Shown in pieces: positions 33,464 through 41,989 of a stretch of DNA of 64,000 nt (position 1 is the first letter of the stretch; every line of letters starts with the position of its first letter). Source of the stretch: Streptosporangium sp. NBC_01755 (GTDB lineage Bacteria; Actinomycetota; Actinomycetes; Streptosporangiales; Streptosporangiaceae). A program made the position numbers and the translations under genes. A model generated the notes under the pieces. It searched no databases. It saw nothing but the letters and a program-made list of their open reading frames with translations, and was not told where the DNA came from. The stretch covers positions 7,130,001 to 7,194,000 of the forward strand of contig NZ_CP109131.1 of NCBI RefSeq assembly GCF_035917995.1, written 5' to 3'.

Positions 33464-34771
33464 TCATGAGGTGGCGCGGCGCAGGGCCACCACGTCCTGG
33501 CGAACCTTCGCGGGGGCATGGCCGTCGATGAGCAGGCGGCGCATCAGGGTCGCGACCTCGCCCATGGTGTCCGGGCCGAAGCCGCGGCGGGTCACCTCCT
33601 GGGTGCCGATCCGCAGGCCCCGCCTGGGCTCCTCGGCGGGTCGGCCGGGCAGGCCGACGCCGCTGAGATAGACGCCCCCCTCGGCCAGCAGCCGGGCGGC
33701 CTCGTCCCCGCCGCCGAACGCGCCTGCGTCCACCGCCACGTGGTGCGAGACGGTCCAGCCCCGATGGGCGGCGATCACGGCGAAGCCCTCGCCGTCCAGC
33801 GCGGCGGCCAGCGCCCCGGCGTTGGCGACGCAGCGGTCGGCGTACGCGCTACCTCCCGCGGCGTGCTCCGCGGCGACGACGGCCAGCGGGGCCAGGCGGG
33901 AGGCGTCGTAGTTGGCGGTCAGGCCCGGATAGGCCGCCGCCGACACCTGCCGGGCGAGATCCTCGTCGCGGGTCACGACGGCCGCGCCCGGTGGCCCGCC
34001 GAAGGACTTGTAGGTGGACATGGTCATCAGATGCGCGCCCTCGTCCAGCGGACGCTGGAACCGGCCGCCCGCGATCAGCCCCGCCACGTGCGAGGCGTCG
34101 TAGAGCAGCAGGGCATCGACCTCGTCGCACGCCGCCCGCACTCGCGCCACGTCGTGGGGGAACAGCATCAGGCTCGCTCCGAGGACCACCAGCGCGGGCC
34201 GATGCTCGCGCAGGAATGCCGGGAGGGCCGCGTGGTCGACGTCGAGCCGTCCGGCGTCGTAGGGCAGGTCGGCGACCCGCAGGCCGCGGATCCCGGCGGC
34301 GCCGTGGGCGTGGTGGCTGGTGTGGCCTCCGGCGGTCCGCGGCAGCACCGCGATCGTGTCGCCGGGGCCGGCGAACGCGCTGTAGCAGGCGAGGTTGGCC
34401 AGTGTGGCGCTCTGTAGCCGCACCTCGGCGAACTCACCGCCCATCAGCGCCGCGATCTGGAGCGGGACCAGCACCTCCAGCACGTCCAGCTCCTCCAGGC
34501 CGGTCTGGTGTTTGTCCCCCGGCCAGCCCATCGAAGGACGGCAGCCCAGGGAGATCTCGTGGGCGGCCCTGGCACGCTCGCTCATCGTGTTGGTGCCCGC
34601 GTACAGGACCACGCCGTCCTCGTCGAGGCGGCCGCGGTGCTCGGCCAGCACCGCGTCGACCAGTCTGGTCACCGCCTCCAGGTCCAGCCCCGACACCTCG
34701 GCTTCGAGTTCGGCCAGGCGCGGCTGTGCCTGGGGCGGCGCCCACGGGGCGACGCGGCTGCGCTCCTGCAC
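33464..34771 (-). CDS. Serine hydroxymethyltransferase-like PLP enzyme
   Basis: 435 residues, fold type I PLP enzyme of the GlyA group. Asp225 and His228 (YDASHVAGL) and the Schiff-base Lys255 (TMSTYKSFGG) correspond to GlyA active-site residues, but GlyA's TTTHKTLRGPR is replaced by STYKSFGGPPG. The glycine-rich and folate-binding regions also differ, so this is probably not the housekeeping enzyme. It may be an aldolase or transferase acting on a beta-hydroxy amino acid. It diverges from a PucR-type regulator across a palindromic site. Confidence 0.82.
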   Translation of the reverse strand: MQERSRVAPWAPPQAQPRLAELEAEVSGLDLEAVTRLVDAVLAEHRGRLDEDGVVLYAGTNTMSERARAAHEISLGCRPSMGWPGDKHQTGLEELDVLEVLVPLQIAALMGGEFAEVRLQSATLANLACYSAFAGPGDTIAVLPRTAGGHTSHHAHGAAGIRGLRVADLPYDAGRLDVDHAALPAFLREHRPALVVLGASLMLFPHDVARVRAACDEVDALLLYDASHVAGLIAGGRFQRPLDEGAHLMTMSTYKSFGGPPGAAVVTRDEDLARQVSAAAYPGLTANYDASRLAPLAVVAAEHAAGGSAYADRCVANAGALAAALDGEGFAVIAAHRGWTVSHHVAVDAGAFGGGDEAARLLAEGGVYLSGVGLPGRPAEEPRRGLRIGTQEVTRRGFGPDTMGEVATLMRRLLIDGHAPAKVRQDVVALRRATS

Positions 34772-34887
34772 AAGATTCCTTTCACAGGGTTGTCAGGCGG
34801 CTCTCACGAGGTGGACCCCTCCGAAACGAATACTGTGACGCTACGGCCCGTGCCGGAGGGAGTCATCGTTCCGCCAGTGGAGATACT

Positions 34888-34903
34888 TCCTACATCTGTA
34901 GGA
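34888..34903. promoter_or_regulatory. Perfect palindrome in the SHMT-like/PucR divergent promoter
   Basis: TCCTACA-TC-TGTAGGA, a perfect 7-bp dyad with a 2-base centre, ending seven bases before the PucR gene's GTG. It overlaps the region where the regulator's -10 or ribosome-binding site must be. The position suggests autoregulation and control of the SHMT-like gene. Confidence 0.65.
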
Positions 34904-34910
34904 TTAGCGC

Positions 34911-35990
34911 GTGATCGCGGATGATGTTCAGGATCTGCTGGAGGCGCTGGCCGCGACCGTGGGCAGGGGCATGTCCGTCGACGATCTGGAGGGTCGGGTC
35001 GTCGCGCACAGCGCTCACCACGGGGAGGTCGACCAGGTCAGAGCCCACGCCATTCTGTCACGGTCGGTTCCCGTGGCGGTGGGGGCCTGGCAGGAGGCGC
35101 ACGGGGCGGCCTCGACCCGAGAGCCGGTCAGGGTTCCGGAGAATCCCGCGCTGGGCATGGCGGCCCGGCTCTGCGTGCCACTGCTCCACCAGGACCGCCG
35201 TGTCGGCTACCTGTGGATCATCGAGGGCCCGGGCCCGCTGAACCCGCAGGAGCAGGACAGGGCCGTGCGCGACGCCGCCGCGATCGCGGCCCTGCTCGAC
35301 GACGGCGGCAGCTCCCACACCCTGAGCCAGCTGCTCACCGGTGAGATCGGTGTGCGGCGTGCGGCCGGCGTGCTCGGGGAGGGGCCGTTGCGTGTCCTGG
35401 CGTTGCGGGGCGACCCGGCTTCCCTGCGTGAGGCGGTCGGCGCGGAGCTGGCCAAGACGCGCCGGTCGCCGGCCTTCACGATCCTGGACCGGCACGCCGT
35501 GCTACTGCTCAACCGTGGCGAGGACGTGACGGCGCTGGGGGAGCGGCTGGCCGCGCGGACCCGCGCCGGCGCCGGGGTCAGCGCGCTGCACCCAGGGCTG
35601 GAGTCAGCCGTACGGGCACACGAGGAGGCGCTCACCGCGGCCAGGGCGGCGGCGGCGGAACCGGCGCTGCGGCCGGTCGCACACTGGCCGGATCTGGGTG
35701 TCTACCGGCTGCTCGCCGAGCCGGTCGCCGGTCCACCAGGCGCTCCCGGCTCGGTCGGCGGTCCGCTCGACGCTCTGCGAGAGCATCCGGCGCTCGTCGT
35801 CACCCTGGAGACCTACCTGGACAGCGGGGGAGACGCACAGGAGACCGCCCGGCTGCTCCACCTGCACCGAACCAGCCTCTATTACCGTCTCACCAGAATC
35901 GAGCAGCTGGCCGGCCGCAACCTCAAGAACGGAACCCACAGGTTAGAACTCCATCTCGCGCTGAAGCTCGGTCGGTGGAATACGGTGTAA
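34911..35990 (+). CDS. PucR/CdaR-family transcriptional regulator
   Basis: 359 residues. The N-terminal part resembles a GAF-like sensor (VPLLHQDRRVGYLWIIEGPG). The C-terminal PucR-type helix-turn-helix is clear: HPALVVTLETYLDSGGDAQETARLLHLHRTSLYYRLTRIEQLAG. Such proteins usually regulate adjacent catabolic genes in response to a small molecule. It diverges from the SHMT-like gene and is the natural candidate to bind the palindrome between them. Confidence 0.87.
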   Translation: MIADDVQDLLEALAATVGRGMSVDDLEGRVVAHSAHHGEVDQVRAHAILSRSVPVAVGAWQEAHGAASTREPVRVPENPALGMAARLCVPLLHQDRRVGYLWIIEGPGPLNPQEQDRAVRDAAAIAALLDDGGSSHTLSQLLTGEIGVRRAAGVLGEGPLRVLALRGDPASLREAVGAELAKTRRSPAFTILDRHAVLLLNRGEDVTALGERLAARTRAGAGVSALHPGLESAVRAHEEALTAARAAAAEPALRPVAHWPDLGVYRLLAEPVAGPPGAPGSVGGPLDALREHPALVVTLETYLDSGGDAQETARLLHLHRTSLYYRLTRIEQLAGRNLKNGTHRLELHLALKLGRWNTV

Positions 35991-36019
35991 CGGCTGGACA
36001 ATCCGGGCACAGCTCTGCG

Positions 36020-36178
36020 ATGTCCCAGTTGATCAGCGAGATCATGACCCTCGTCATCGTGCTCATGCTCATCCCGCTGTCGTTGGTCATCGTGTCCGTG
36101 GCCGTCCTCGTCGCCCTCGCGGCGCTGGCTCTGGTGACCTCACGGGAGCAGGATGGAAGAACGACTTCCCGGAGGTAG
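36020..36178 (+). CDS. Small membrane protein, 52 residues
   Basis: From the ATG at 36020: a short polar start, then a long hydrophobic run (LVIVLMLIPLSLVIVSVAV...ALALVTS) and a charged tail. One or two membrane helices. It ends three bases before the wax ester synthase start and may be co-transcribed with it. Function unknown. Confidence 0.5.
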   Translation: MSQLISEIMTLVIVLMLIPLSLVIVSVAVLVALAALALVTSREQDGRTTSRR

Positions 36179-36181
36179 ACG

Positions 36182-37618
36182 ATGCGGCAGCTCAGTGCGG
36201 TGGACACGCAGTTCCTGAATTTCGAGACCTCGACGAACGTCGCGAACATAGGGGGGCTCGCGATCCTGTCGGGCAGGCTGTCGCGGAGCGACCTGGTCTC
36301 GCTGCTGGCCCGGCGGCTCCACCTGGCCGCACCCTTCCGGATGAGGCTCGTCTCGGTCCCCTTCGGCCTGGACCATCCGTACTGGACCGAGGACTCCAGG
36401 ATCGACCTCGACTACCACGTGCGCGAGATCGCGCTGCCGGCCCCGGGCAGCGACGAGCAGCTGGGTGAGCAGGTGGCCAGGCTGCACGCCCGCTGCCTCG
36501 ACCGGCGGCGGCCGCTCTGGGAGATGTATCTGATCCACGGTCTGGCCGGAGACCGTACGGCCCTCTACACGAAGGTCCACCACGCCGCGGTCGACGGCGT
36601 CACCGGCGCCGACGTGCTGGCCAGCCTGCTGGACACCTCCCCCGAGCCCGCCGAGGTCGAGATGGCGCCCGCGGCCGAGCCCGAGGAGCGGATCGACACG
36701 CGGGAGATGGTCGCCAGGGGGATCGCCAAGGCGGTGGTCAACCCGGCCAACACGGTACGGTTCCTGATCAACGCCGTCCCGCACCTGGACGAGATCCCCC
36801 TGATCTCCCAGGTGCCCGGGGCCGGGCTGGTCTCGCGGGTCACCCGGCAGCTGGCCAACCGCCTGTCAGGTACCGCGGAGGTGCCCGCCATGCCCAGGAT
36901 GACCGTCCCGCGTACCCCCTTCAGCGGCCGGATCAGCGCGCACCGCAGGTTCGCCTACGCCGCCCTGCCGCTGGAGGACGTCAAGCTGGTCAAGAACGCC
37001 CTCGGCGTCACGGTGAACGACGTGGTGATGGCCCTGTGCGCCGGGGCGCTGCGCCAGTGGCTGCTCAAGCACGACGCGCTGCCCGAGCAGCCTCTCGTCG
37101 CGGGGGTGCCGTTCTCGCTCCGCGTCCCCGGTGACCGGCGGGTGGGCAACCAGGTCACCATCATGATCACCACGTTGGCGACGCAGGTCGCCGATCCGCT
37201 GGAACGGCTGCTGGCGGTACGGGACGCGATGCGGCTGATCAAGGATCGCTCGTCGCTCGCCCCGGTCAGCTGGATCCAGGAGCTCAGCGACATAATGCCC
37301 TCCGCGCTGACCGGCCTGGCCTCCCGTGCTGCCTTCAACCTCTTCGCCGACAGTGCGGGTCCGATCAACGTGATGATCTCCAACGTGCCCGGCCCGCAGC
37401 TCCCTCTCTACGTGAGCGGTGCCCGGCTGCTGTCGTACCACCCGGTCTCGGTGGTGACCGACGCCAGTGGCGGCCTCAACATCACGGTCTTCTCCTACGA
37501 CGGCTCACTTGACGTCGGCGTGATCGCCTGCCGGGAGATGGTTCCCGACGTCTGGGCCGTCACCGACTATCTCCGGGACGCCCTGCTGGAGCTGAAGCTC
37601 CTCGTTGAGGAGCAGTGA
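36182..37618 (+). CDS. Wax ester synthase/diacylglycerol acyltransferase (WS/DGAT)
   Basis: 478 residues. The catalytic HHxxxDG is HHAAVDG (His133, His134, Asp138, Gly139); the N-terminal MRQLSAVDTQFL and the C-terminal ISNVPGP and VFSYDG regions are standard for the family. It transfers fatty acyl groups from acyl-CoA to alcohols or diacylglycerol for storage-lipid formation, common in actinomycetes. Its 3' end overlaps the convergent anti-sigma-type ATPase gene by 114 bases. Confidence 0.92.
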   Translation: MRQLSAVDTQFLNFETSTNVANIGGLAILSGRLSRSDLVSLLARRLHLAAPFRMRLVSVPFGLDHPYWTEDSRIDLDYHVREIALPAPGSDEQLGEQVARLHARCLDRRRPLWEMYLIHGLAGDRTALYTKVHHAAVDGVTGADVLASLLDTSPEPAEVEMAPAAEPEERIDTREMVARGIAKAVVNPANTVRFLINAVPHLDEIPLISQVPGAGLVSRVTRQLANRLSGTAEVPAMPRMTVPRTPFSGRISAHRRFAYAALPLEDVKLVKNALGVTVNDVVMALCAGALRQWLLKHDALPEQPLVAGVPFSLRVPGDRRVGNQVTIMITTLATQVADPLERLLAVRDAMRLIKDRSSLAPVSWIQELSDIMPSALTGLASRAAFNLFADSAGPINVMISNVPGPQLPLYVSGARLLSYHPVSVVTDASGGLNITVFSYDGSLDVGVIACREMVPDVWAVTDYLRDALLELKLLVEEQ

Positions 37619-38032
37619 CAGGCCCGGGGCACCCTTGACGAAGCGCAGGGCCTTCTCCAGGCAGACGATCGAGCCCCGCTCCTTCCTGCCGACGAAACGG
37701 ATGTCGTCTGCCAGGGCGCGCATGATCAGCAGGCCCCGGCCGTGTTCGGAGGTGAGGGCGGGAGAGACGGGGCCTGAGAAGTCGAAGCCGTCGCCCGTGT
37801 CCACCACCTTGATCACACAACGGTCCCCGGACAGCTCGGTGCTGACCGTGTAGTCGTCGCTGGGGGTGGCGTGCTGGATGACGTTGGAACACGCCTCCGA
37901 GAGCATGAGCTGGATGTCCTCGCGAATCTGGGGCACCACGCCAAGGGCGCGGAGCGAGGCGTCGAGAAGTTGCCTGATCACGGGAACGCTGGCAGCGTCA
38001 CGCGGCAGACGCAACGCGATCGTGGCCTCCAC
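37505..38032 (-). CDS. Anti-sigma-type ATP-binding protein (HATPase_c_2)
   Basis: 175 residues with the GHKL ATPase boxes: N-box LMLSEACSNVIQHA, G1 VVDTGDGFDF and G2 SEHGRGLLIMRALADD. This matches SpoIIAB/RsbW-like serine kinases that sequester sigma factors, abundant in streptomycetes and relatives. The core ends near residue 137; the remaining residues overlap the acyltransferase gene antisense. No anti-anti-sigma partner is adjacent. Confidence 0.85.
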   Translation of the reverse strand: MEATIALRLPRDAASVPVIRQLLDASLRALGVVPQIREDIQLMLSEACSNVIQHATPSDDYTVSTELSGDRCVIKVVDTGDGFDFSGPVSPALTSEHGRGLLIMRALADDIRFVGRKERGSIVCLEKALRFVKGAPGLSLLLNEELQLQQGVPEIVGDGPDVGNHLPAGDHADVK

Positions 38033-38175
38033 GGTGCCCTCCTTTCACAGCCGATCCCTAAAGGCTTGCCCCGCACGTCCTGTCCTAACCGGGGGCGGGT
38101 GATCGTGACTTTGGATACCGGAAAGGCACGGCGAAGTTCCGTGGACGGGAAAACCTGGCATGGCGGCAGAGAACA
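38033..38175. other. Intergenic, no gene seen
   Basis: Upstream region of the ATPase gene, with an AAAGGAGG ribosome-binding site immediately before its start. It holds no coding feature and no clear promoter motif that I can place. Confidence 0.4.
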
Positions 38176-38232
38176 GCCGGGCGCGAGGTCCTCCGGGGCC
38201 ACGAGGAAGGCGATCGTCTTGCCGTTCAGCAT
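38176..38232 (-). pseudogene. N-terminal scrap of a PfpI/DJ-1-type amidotransferase-like gene
   Basis: MLNGKTIAFLVAPEDLAPG is the start of type 1 glutamine-amidotransferase-like (PfpI) proteins, preceded by an AAAGGGGAT ribosome-binding site. Similarity ends after about 19 codons although the frame continues. The rest of the gene, including the catalytic Cys, has been lost. Confidence 0.6.
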
Positions 38233-38263
38233 GTCATCCCCTTTGTGACATGCGGTGATGTCT

Positions 38264-38581
38264 TCAGGGGGGCGTCATGCCCGGGGCTCGGGAATCTATG
38301 CGAGAGCTACTGATTCCAGGACGAACCTTGCGGCGGCGGAGGCCGGAGCCGATGAGCCGGGTGATGAGCTCGCGTGAGGAGACGGCCTCGGCGCCCAGCG
38401 CGACGGCCCGCTCGTAGAAGGTCTCGGGAACGTCGTAGTGGTCGCGGTCGAACGCCCGGGGCGGCACGCCCAGCAGCTCCGCGAAGGCGTGCAGCTCCCT
38501 GGTCGAGCTGTCGCTGACCAGGTGCGACCAGAACAGACCGTGCGGACCCGGCCAGTTGGGCGGGTCGATGAGCACGCTCAC
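38264..38581 (-). CDS. DUF4031 domain protein
   Basis: 105 residues from the GTG at 38581 that overlaps the TetR stop (GTGA). VLIDPPNWPGPHGLFWSHLVSD, STRELHAFAELLGVP and FDRDHYDVPETFYERAVALGAE match DUF4031, a small actinobacterial domain usually encoded next to housekeeping genes. Function is unestablished. It is translationally coupled to the TetR regulator gene upstream. Confidence 0.82.
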   Translation of the reverse strand: MSVLIDPPNWPGPHGLFWSHLVSDSSTRELHAFAELLGVPPRAFDRDHYDVPETFYERAVALGAEAVSSRELITRLIGSGLRRRKVRPGISSSRIDSRAPGMTPP

Positions 38582-39129
38582 CGCCGGACGAGGTCGAGCG
38601 CGACCTCCAGGGCGGCGGCCCGGCGCTCCTCGTCGGAGATCGTCTCGTCCCTGAGGAGGAACCACGCGGCGTGCAGCGCGAACAGGGCCATCGAGTTTTT
38701 CAGCCGGGTGGCGGTGGGGTCGTCCGGCTCGACGAGGAAGTTGAGCAGGTCCAGCATCCGGTGGCGGGTCTTCTCCATCGTCGGATGGTTCTTGAGCGAG
38801 GTCTGGTTGCGCTCGAAGAACCGCATGATCTCGTGGTGCCGGTCCCGGTGCAGGTCGTCGGAGTAGCGGCGGATCAGCTCGCGTCTCGTCTCGTCGGTGC
38901 GCGGCTGGGACGAGGCCCAGGCGATCAGCTCCTCGACCGCGCGCACCCGGCCTTCGGCCAGGCTGGCGACGATGTCGTCCTTGGTCTTGAAGTGGTAGTA
39001 GAGGGCCGCCTTGGTCACGCCGAGGGCCTCGGCTATCTCGCGGAGCGAGGTGGCCTCGTAGCCCTGCTCGACGAAAAGAGTCAGGGCGACGTCCTGAATG
39101 CGCGTCCGGGTATCGGCGTGTTCCCTCAT
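38578..39129 (-). CDS. TetR/AcrR-family repressor
   Basis: 183 residues. N-terminal HTH: IQDVALTLFVEQGYEATSLREIAEALGVTKAALYYHFKTKDDI. The C-terminal ligand domain is variable as usual. It is divergent from an MFS drug:H+ antiporter gene 113 bases away, the standard layout for a repressor that controls its own gene and an efflux pump. Confidence 0.92.
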   Translation of the reverse strand: MREHADTRTRIQDVALTLFVEQGYEATSLREIAEALGVTKAALYYHFKTKDDIVASLAEGRVRAVEELIAWASSQPRTDETRRELIRRYSDDLHRDRHHEIMRFFERNQTSLKNHPTMEKTRHRMLDLLNFLVEPDDPTATRLKNSMALFALHAAWFLLRDETISDEERRAAALEVALDLVRR

Positions 39130-39152
39130 GGTTCCCTTACCGAGAAATCAGC

Positions 39153-39182
39153 TTGACGGCCGACAAGTAAGCGGCCTACATT
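39153..39182 (+). promoter_or_regulatory. Efflux gene promoter with overlapping dyad
   Basis: TTGACG (39153-39158), 18-base spacer, TACATT (39177-39182). The dyad GGCCG...CGGCC (39158-39176) occupies the spacer, where a TetR repressor would block polymerase. A related sequence, GTCGGCAGGTAAG, recurs near 39206-39218. Confidence 0.55.
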
Positions 39183-39242
39183 TCCAGCATATCCGACACT
39201 AGCCGGTCGGCAGGTAAGTAAGATCTTTTCATAGGGGGCGAA

Positions 39243-40817
39243 GTGAAGGAGACCGCGGCCGTACCGGCGCGGCGCCGTGAGGTCATGGTAGTGCTACCGG
39301 GTCTGATGCTCGCGATGGTGCTGGCCATGCTCGACAACATGATCGTCGGCACCGCCATGCCCCGCATCGTCGGCGAGCTCGGCGGGCTGACGCACCTGTC
39401 CTGGGTGGTGACCGCCTACGTGCTCGGTGCCACCGTCTCGACCCCCATCTGGGGCAAGATCGGTGACCTGTACGGCAGGAAGAACATCTTCCTCGCCTCC
39501 ATCGTCATCTTCATGATCGGCTCCGTGCTCTGCGGCATGGCGGGCTCGGAGATGCTCGGCGGCCCGTCCGACGGGATGACGCAGCTCATCGCGTTCCGCG
39601 CGTTCCAGGGCCTCGGCGCGGGCGGCCTGATGGTCAACGCCATGGCCATCATCGGCGACCTCGTCCCGCCCCGCGAGCGCGGCCAGTACCAGGGCATCAT
39701 GGCCGCCGTGATGTCACTGGCCATGATCGCCGGCCCGCTCGTCGGCGGATTCATCACCGACCACCTCGACTGGCGCTGGGCCTTCTACGTGAACCTGCCC
39801 ATCGGGTTCGTCGCCCTGGCCCTGCTGGCGATCAAGCTGAAGCTGCCCAGATACCGCAACGAGCACCGCATCGACTGGCTCGGCGCCGCCCTGCTCTCCG
39901 TCGGCATCACCGCACTGGTCCTCATCACCACCTGGGGCGGCAACGACTACGAGTGGAACTCGCCGCAGATCCTCGGCCTGGCGGTCCTCGCCGCCGTCAC
40001 GCTGGCGCTGTTCATCCCGGTGGAGCGCCGCGCCGCCGAGCCCATCATGCCGCTCAACGTCTTCCGCGACCGCAACTTCAGCCTGATCTCGGGCGTGGGC
40101 TTCCTGCTCGGCTTCGCCATGTTCGGCGCCATCAACTTCCTGCCGCTGTTCCAGCAGACGGTCCAGGGGGCCACGGCCACCAACTCCGGCCTGCTGCTGC
40201 TCCCGATGATGGGCACCTCCATGGCGATCTCACTCTTCGTCGGCCGCGCCATCACCCGGACGGGCAAGTACAAGATCTACCCGGTCCTCGGCGGCGCGGT
40301 CATGGCGATCGCCATGTGGCTGCTCTCCCTGATGGACGTCCACACGCCCGCCTGGCAGACCGGCCTGTTCATCGCGGTGCTCGGCATCGGCATGGGCTTC
40401 CTGATGCAGACCACCATGCTGATCGCCCAGAACAGCGTCGAGCAGAAGGACCTCGGCGTCGCCAGCAGCGCCTCGACCTTCTTCCGCTCCATCGGCGGCT
40501 CGTTCGGCGTCTCGCTGTTCGGCGCGATCTTCAACAACCACCTCAGCACCAACCTGGAGAGCAAGCTGGGCGCCGCGGGCGAGCAGCTCGCCTCCGGCGG
40601 CGCCCAGTTCAACCCGGCAGCCCTGCACGAGCTGCCCGAGGGAGTGCGGATCGGCTTCCTGGAGTCGCTGGCCGACTCCATCTCCGGTGTCTTCTGGTGG
40701 GCGATCCTTTTCGCCGTCCTGGTCCCGCTGCTGGCGGCCTTCATCAAGGAGATCCCGCTGCGCGGCGGCCCCGAGAGCACCGAGGAGGCCGAGGCTCAGG
40801 TCCCGGTGCTCGACTGA
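39243..40817 (+). CDS. MFS efflux transporter, DHA2 (14-TM) family
   Basis: 524 residues from a GTG at 39243 preceded by AGGGGGCGAA. Motif A is GKIGDLYGRKNIF, antiporter motif C lies in MAAVMSLAMIAGPLVGGFI, and about fourteen hydrophobic segments are present. EmrB/QacA-type proton-driven drug exporters fit this layout. It is divergent from the TetR gene that likely represses it; the inducer is probably a substrate. Confidence 0.92.
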   Translation: MKETAAVPARRREVMVVLPGLMLAMVLAMLDNMIVGTAMPRIVGELGGLTHLSWVVTAYVLGATVSTPIWGKIGDLYGRKNIFLASIVIFMIGSVLCGMAGSEMLGGPSDGMTQLIAFRAFQGLGAGGLMVNAMAIIGDLVPPRERGQYQGIMAAVMSLAMIAGPLVGGFITDHLDWRWAFYVNLPIGFVALALLAIKLKLPRYRNEHRIDWLGAALLSVGITALVLITTWGGNDYEWNSPQILGLAVLAAVTLALFIPVERRAAEPIMPLNVFRDRNFSLISGVGFLLGFAMFGAINFLPLFQQTVQGATATNSGLLLLPMMGTSMAISLFVGRAITRTGKYKIYPVLGGAVMAIAMWLLSLMDVHTPAWQTGLFIAVLGIGMGFLMQTTMLIAQNSVEQKDLGVASSASTFFRSIGGSFGVSLFGAIFNNHLSTNLESKLGAAGEQLASGGAQFNPAALHELPEGVRIGFLESLADSISGVFWWAILFAVLVPLLAAFIKEIPLRGGPESTEEAEAQVPVLD

Positions 40818-40837
40818 TCAGAGATCCTGGGCGCGGA

Positions 40838-40861
40838 CCCCCGCCTTCAGACGTGGGGAGG
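40838..40861. repeat. IS200/IS605 end scar
   Basis: CCCCCGCCTTCAGACGTGGGGAGG-type sequence just after the MFS gene, with a decayed stem-loop closely resembling the right-end hairpin of the IscB element at 9311-9330. No transposase remains. Probably a footprint of an excised or decayed element. Confidence 0.55.
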
Positions 40862-40927
40862 ATGCCGGCAACCGGTCCCAAGCTCCGACCCAGCGATTCC
40901 CAACCCGCCCCCGTCACGATGAGGGGC

Positions 40928-41881
40928 ATGAAGACGACCATCCCCGCCGCCGGGTACCTCACCCGGCGGCCTTCCGCCGCCGACGCCCACGAGATCCACG
41001 AGCTGATCTCGCTCTGCGACACCCAGGTGATCGGCAAGGCCGACATGACCCTCGACGATGTCGCCGACCAGCTGAACGACTCCGCCTTCGACGTGGAGTC
41101 CGACGGCTGGCTCGTCCACGACGAGAGCGGGCGCCTGGTGGCCTGGGCCTGGGCCTGCCGCAAGGGCGCCAGCGACAACGTCGACGTCGACGTCGTCGTG
41201 CACCCCGGCGCGCCGGAGCTGACCGGCCCGCTCTGGGACACCGTGACCGAGCGGGCCAGGCAGATCGCCGCCGAGCTGGGCCACGACCGGGCCGTGGTGG
41301 ACATCGGCCTCTACCGCGAGGACAGCGGCAAGCGCGCCGTCGCCGCCGCCCGTGGTTTCAGCGCCGCCACCAGCTTCATCCGGCTCCGCGCCGACCACAC
41401 CGGGCCGGTCGGCAGTCCTGACCTGCCGGCCGGGATGACCCTGCACGACGGGCTCGCCGAGGAGGTGCGCCGCCAGGGCCACGCCGTGGAGCAGGCCGGC
41501 TTCGCCGACCACTTCGGGTTCGCCCCGAAGGACTATGACGAGTGGTACGACGAGCTGAGCTCCTCGGTCAACACCGACTGGTCGCAACTGGTGGTAGCCC
41601 GCCTCGACGGCGAGCCCGTGGCGATGCTGCTGGGGACCAACGCCTTCCTCGGCGACGAGAACTGCGGCTATGTGCGCCGGCTGGCGGTGCTCCCCGCCTT
41701 CAGGGGCCGCGGCCTGGGCCGGTTCATGCTGCGCCGGGCGTTCGCCGACGACGCCCGGCGCGGGCGGGTCGGCACCTACCTGCACGTCGACGCCAACAAC
41801 AGCACGCCCGCCCTCGACCTCTACCTCTCGGTGGGCATGCGCCAGGTGCTGGCCATCGACGTCTGGCGGCGCACGATCTGA
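40928..41881 (+). CDS. Tandem GNAT-domain N-acetyltransferase
   Basis: 317 residues from the ATG at 40928 (another in frame nine bases earlier). The N-terminal half is a degenerate GNAT domain. The C-terminal half has the acetyl-CoA motif VRRLAVLPAFRGRGLGRFMLRRAF and ALDLYLSVGM. The two-domain layout recalls mycothiol synthase MshD and related acetyltransferases, but the substrate is not evident. Confidence 0.85.
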   Translation: MKTTIPAAGYLTRRPSAADAHEIHELISLCDTQVIGKADMTLDDVADQLNDSAFDVESDGWLVHDESGRLVAWAWACRKGASDNVDVDVVVHPGAPELTGPLWDTVTERARQIAAELGHDRAVVDIGLYREDSGKRAVAAARGFSAATSFIRLRADHTGPVGSPDLPAGMTLHDGLAEEVRRQGHAVEQAGFADHFGFAPKDYDEWYDELSSSVNTDWSQLVVARLDGEPVAMLLGTNAFLGDENCGYVRRLAVLPAFRGRGLGRFMLRRAFADDARRGRVGTYLHVDANNSTPALDLYLSVGMRQVLAIDVWRRTI

Positions 41882-41989
41882 GCCGTGCGATACGGCACCG
41901 CACGGTCCCGCACCGCACGGTGCCATCGAGCGGGGAAGGCGCTCTCAGCGGCGCCGGAGCAGCGCCGGAAGGCGATCACCGGTGGGAGG

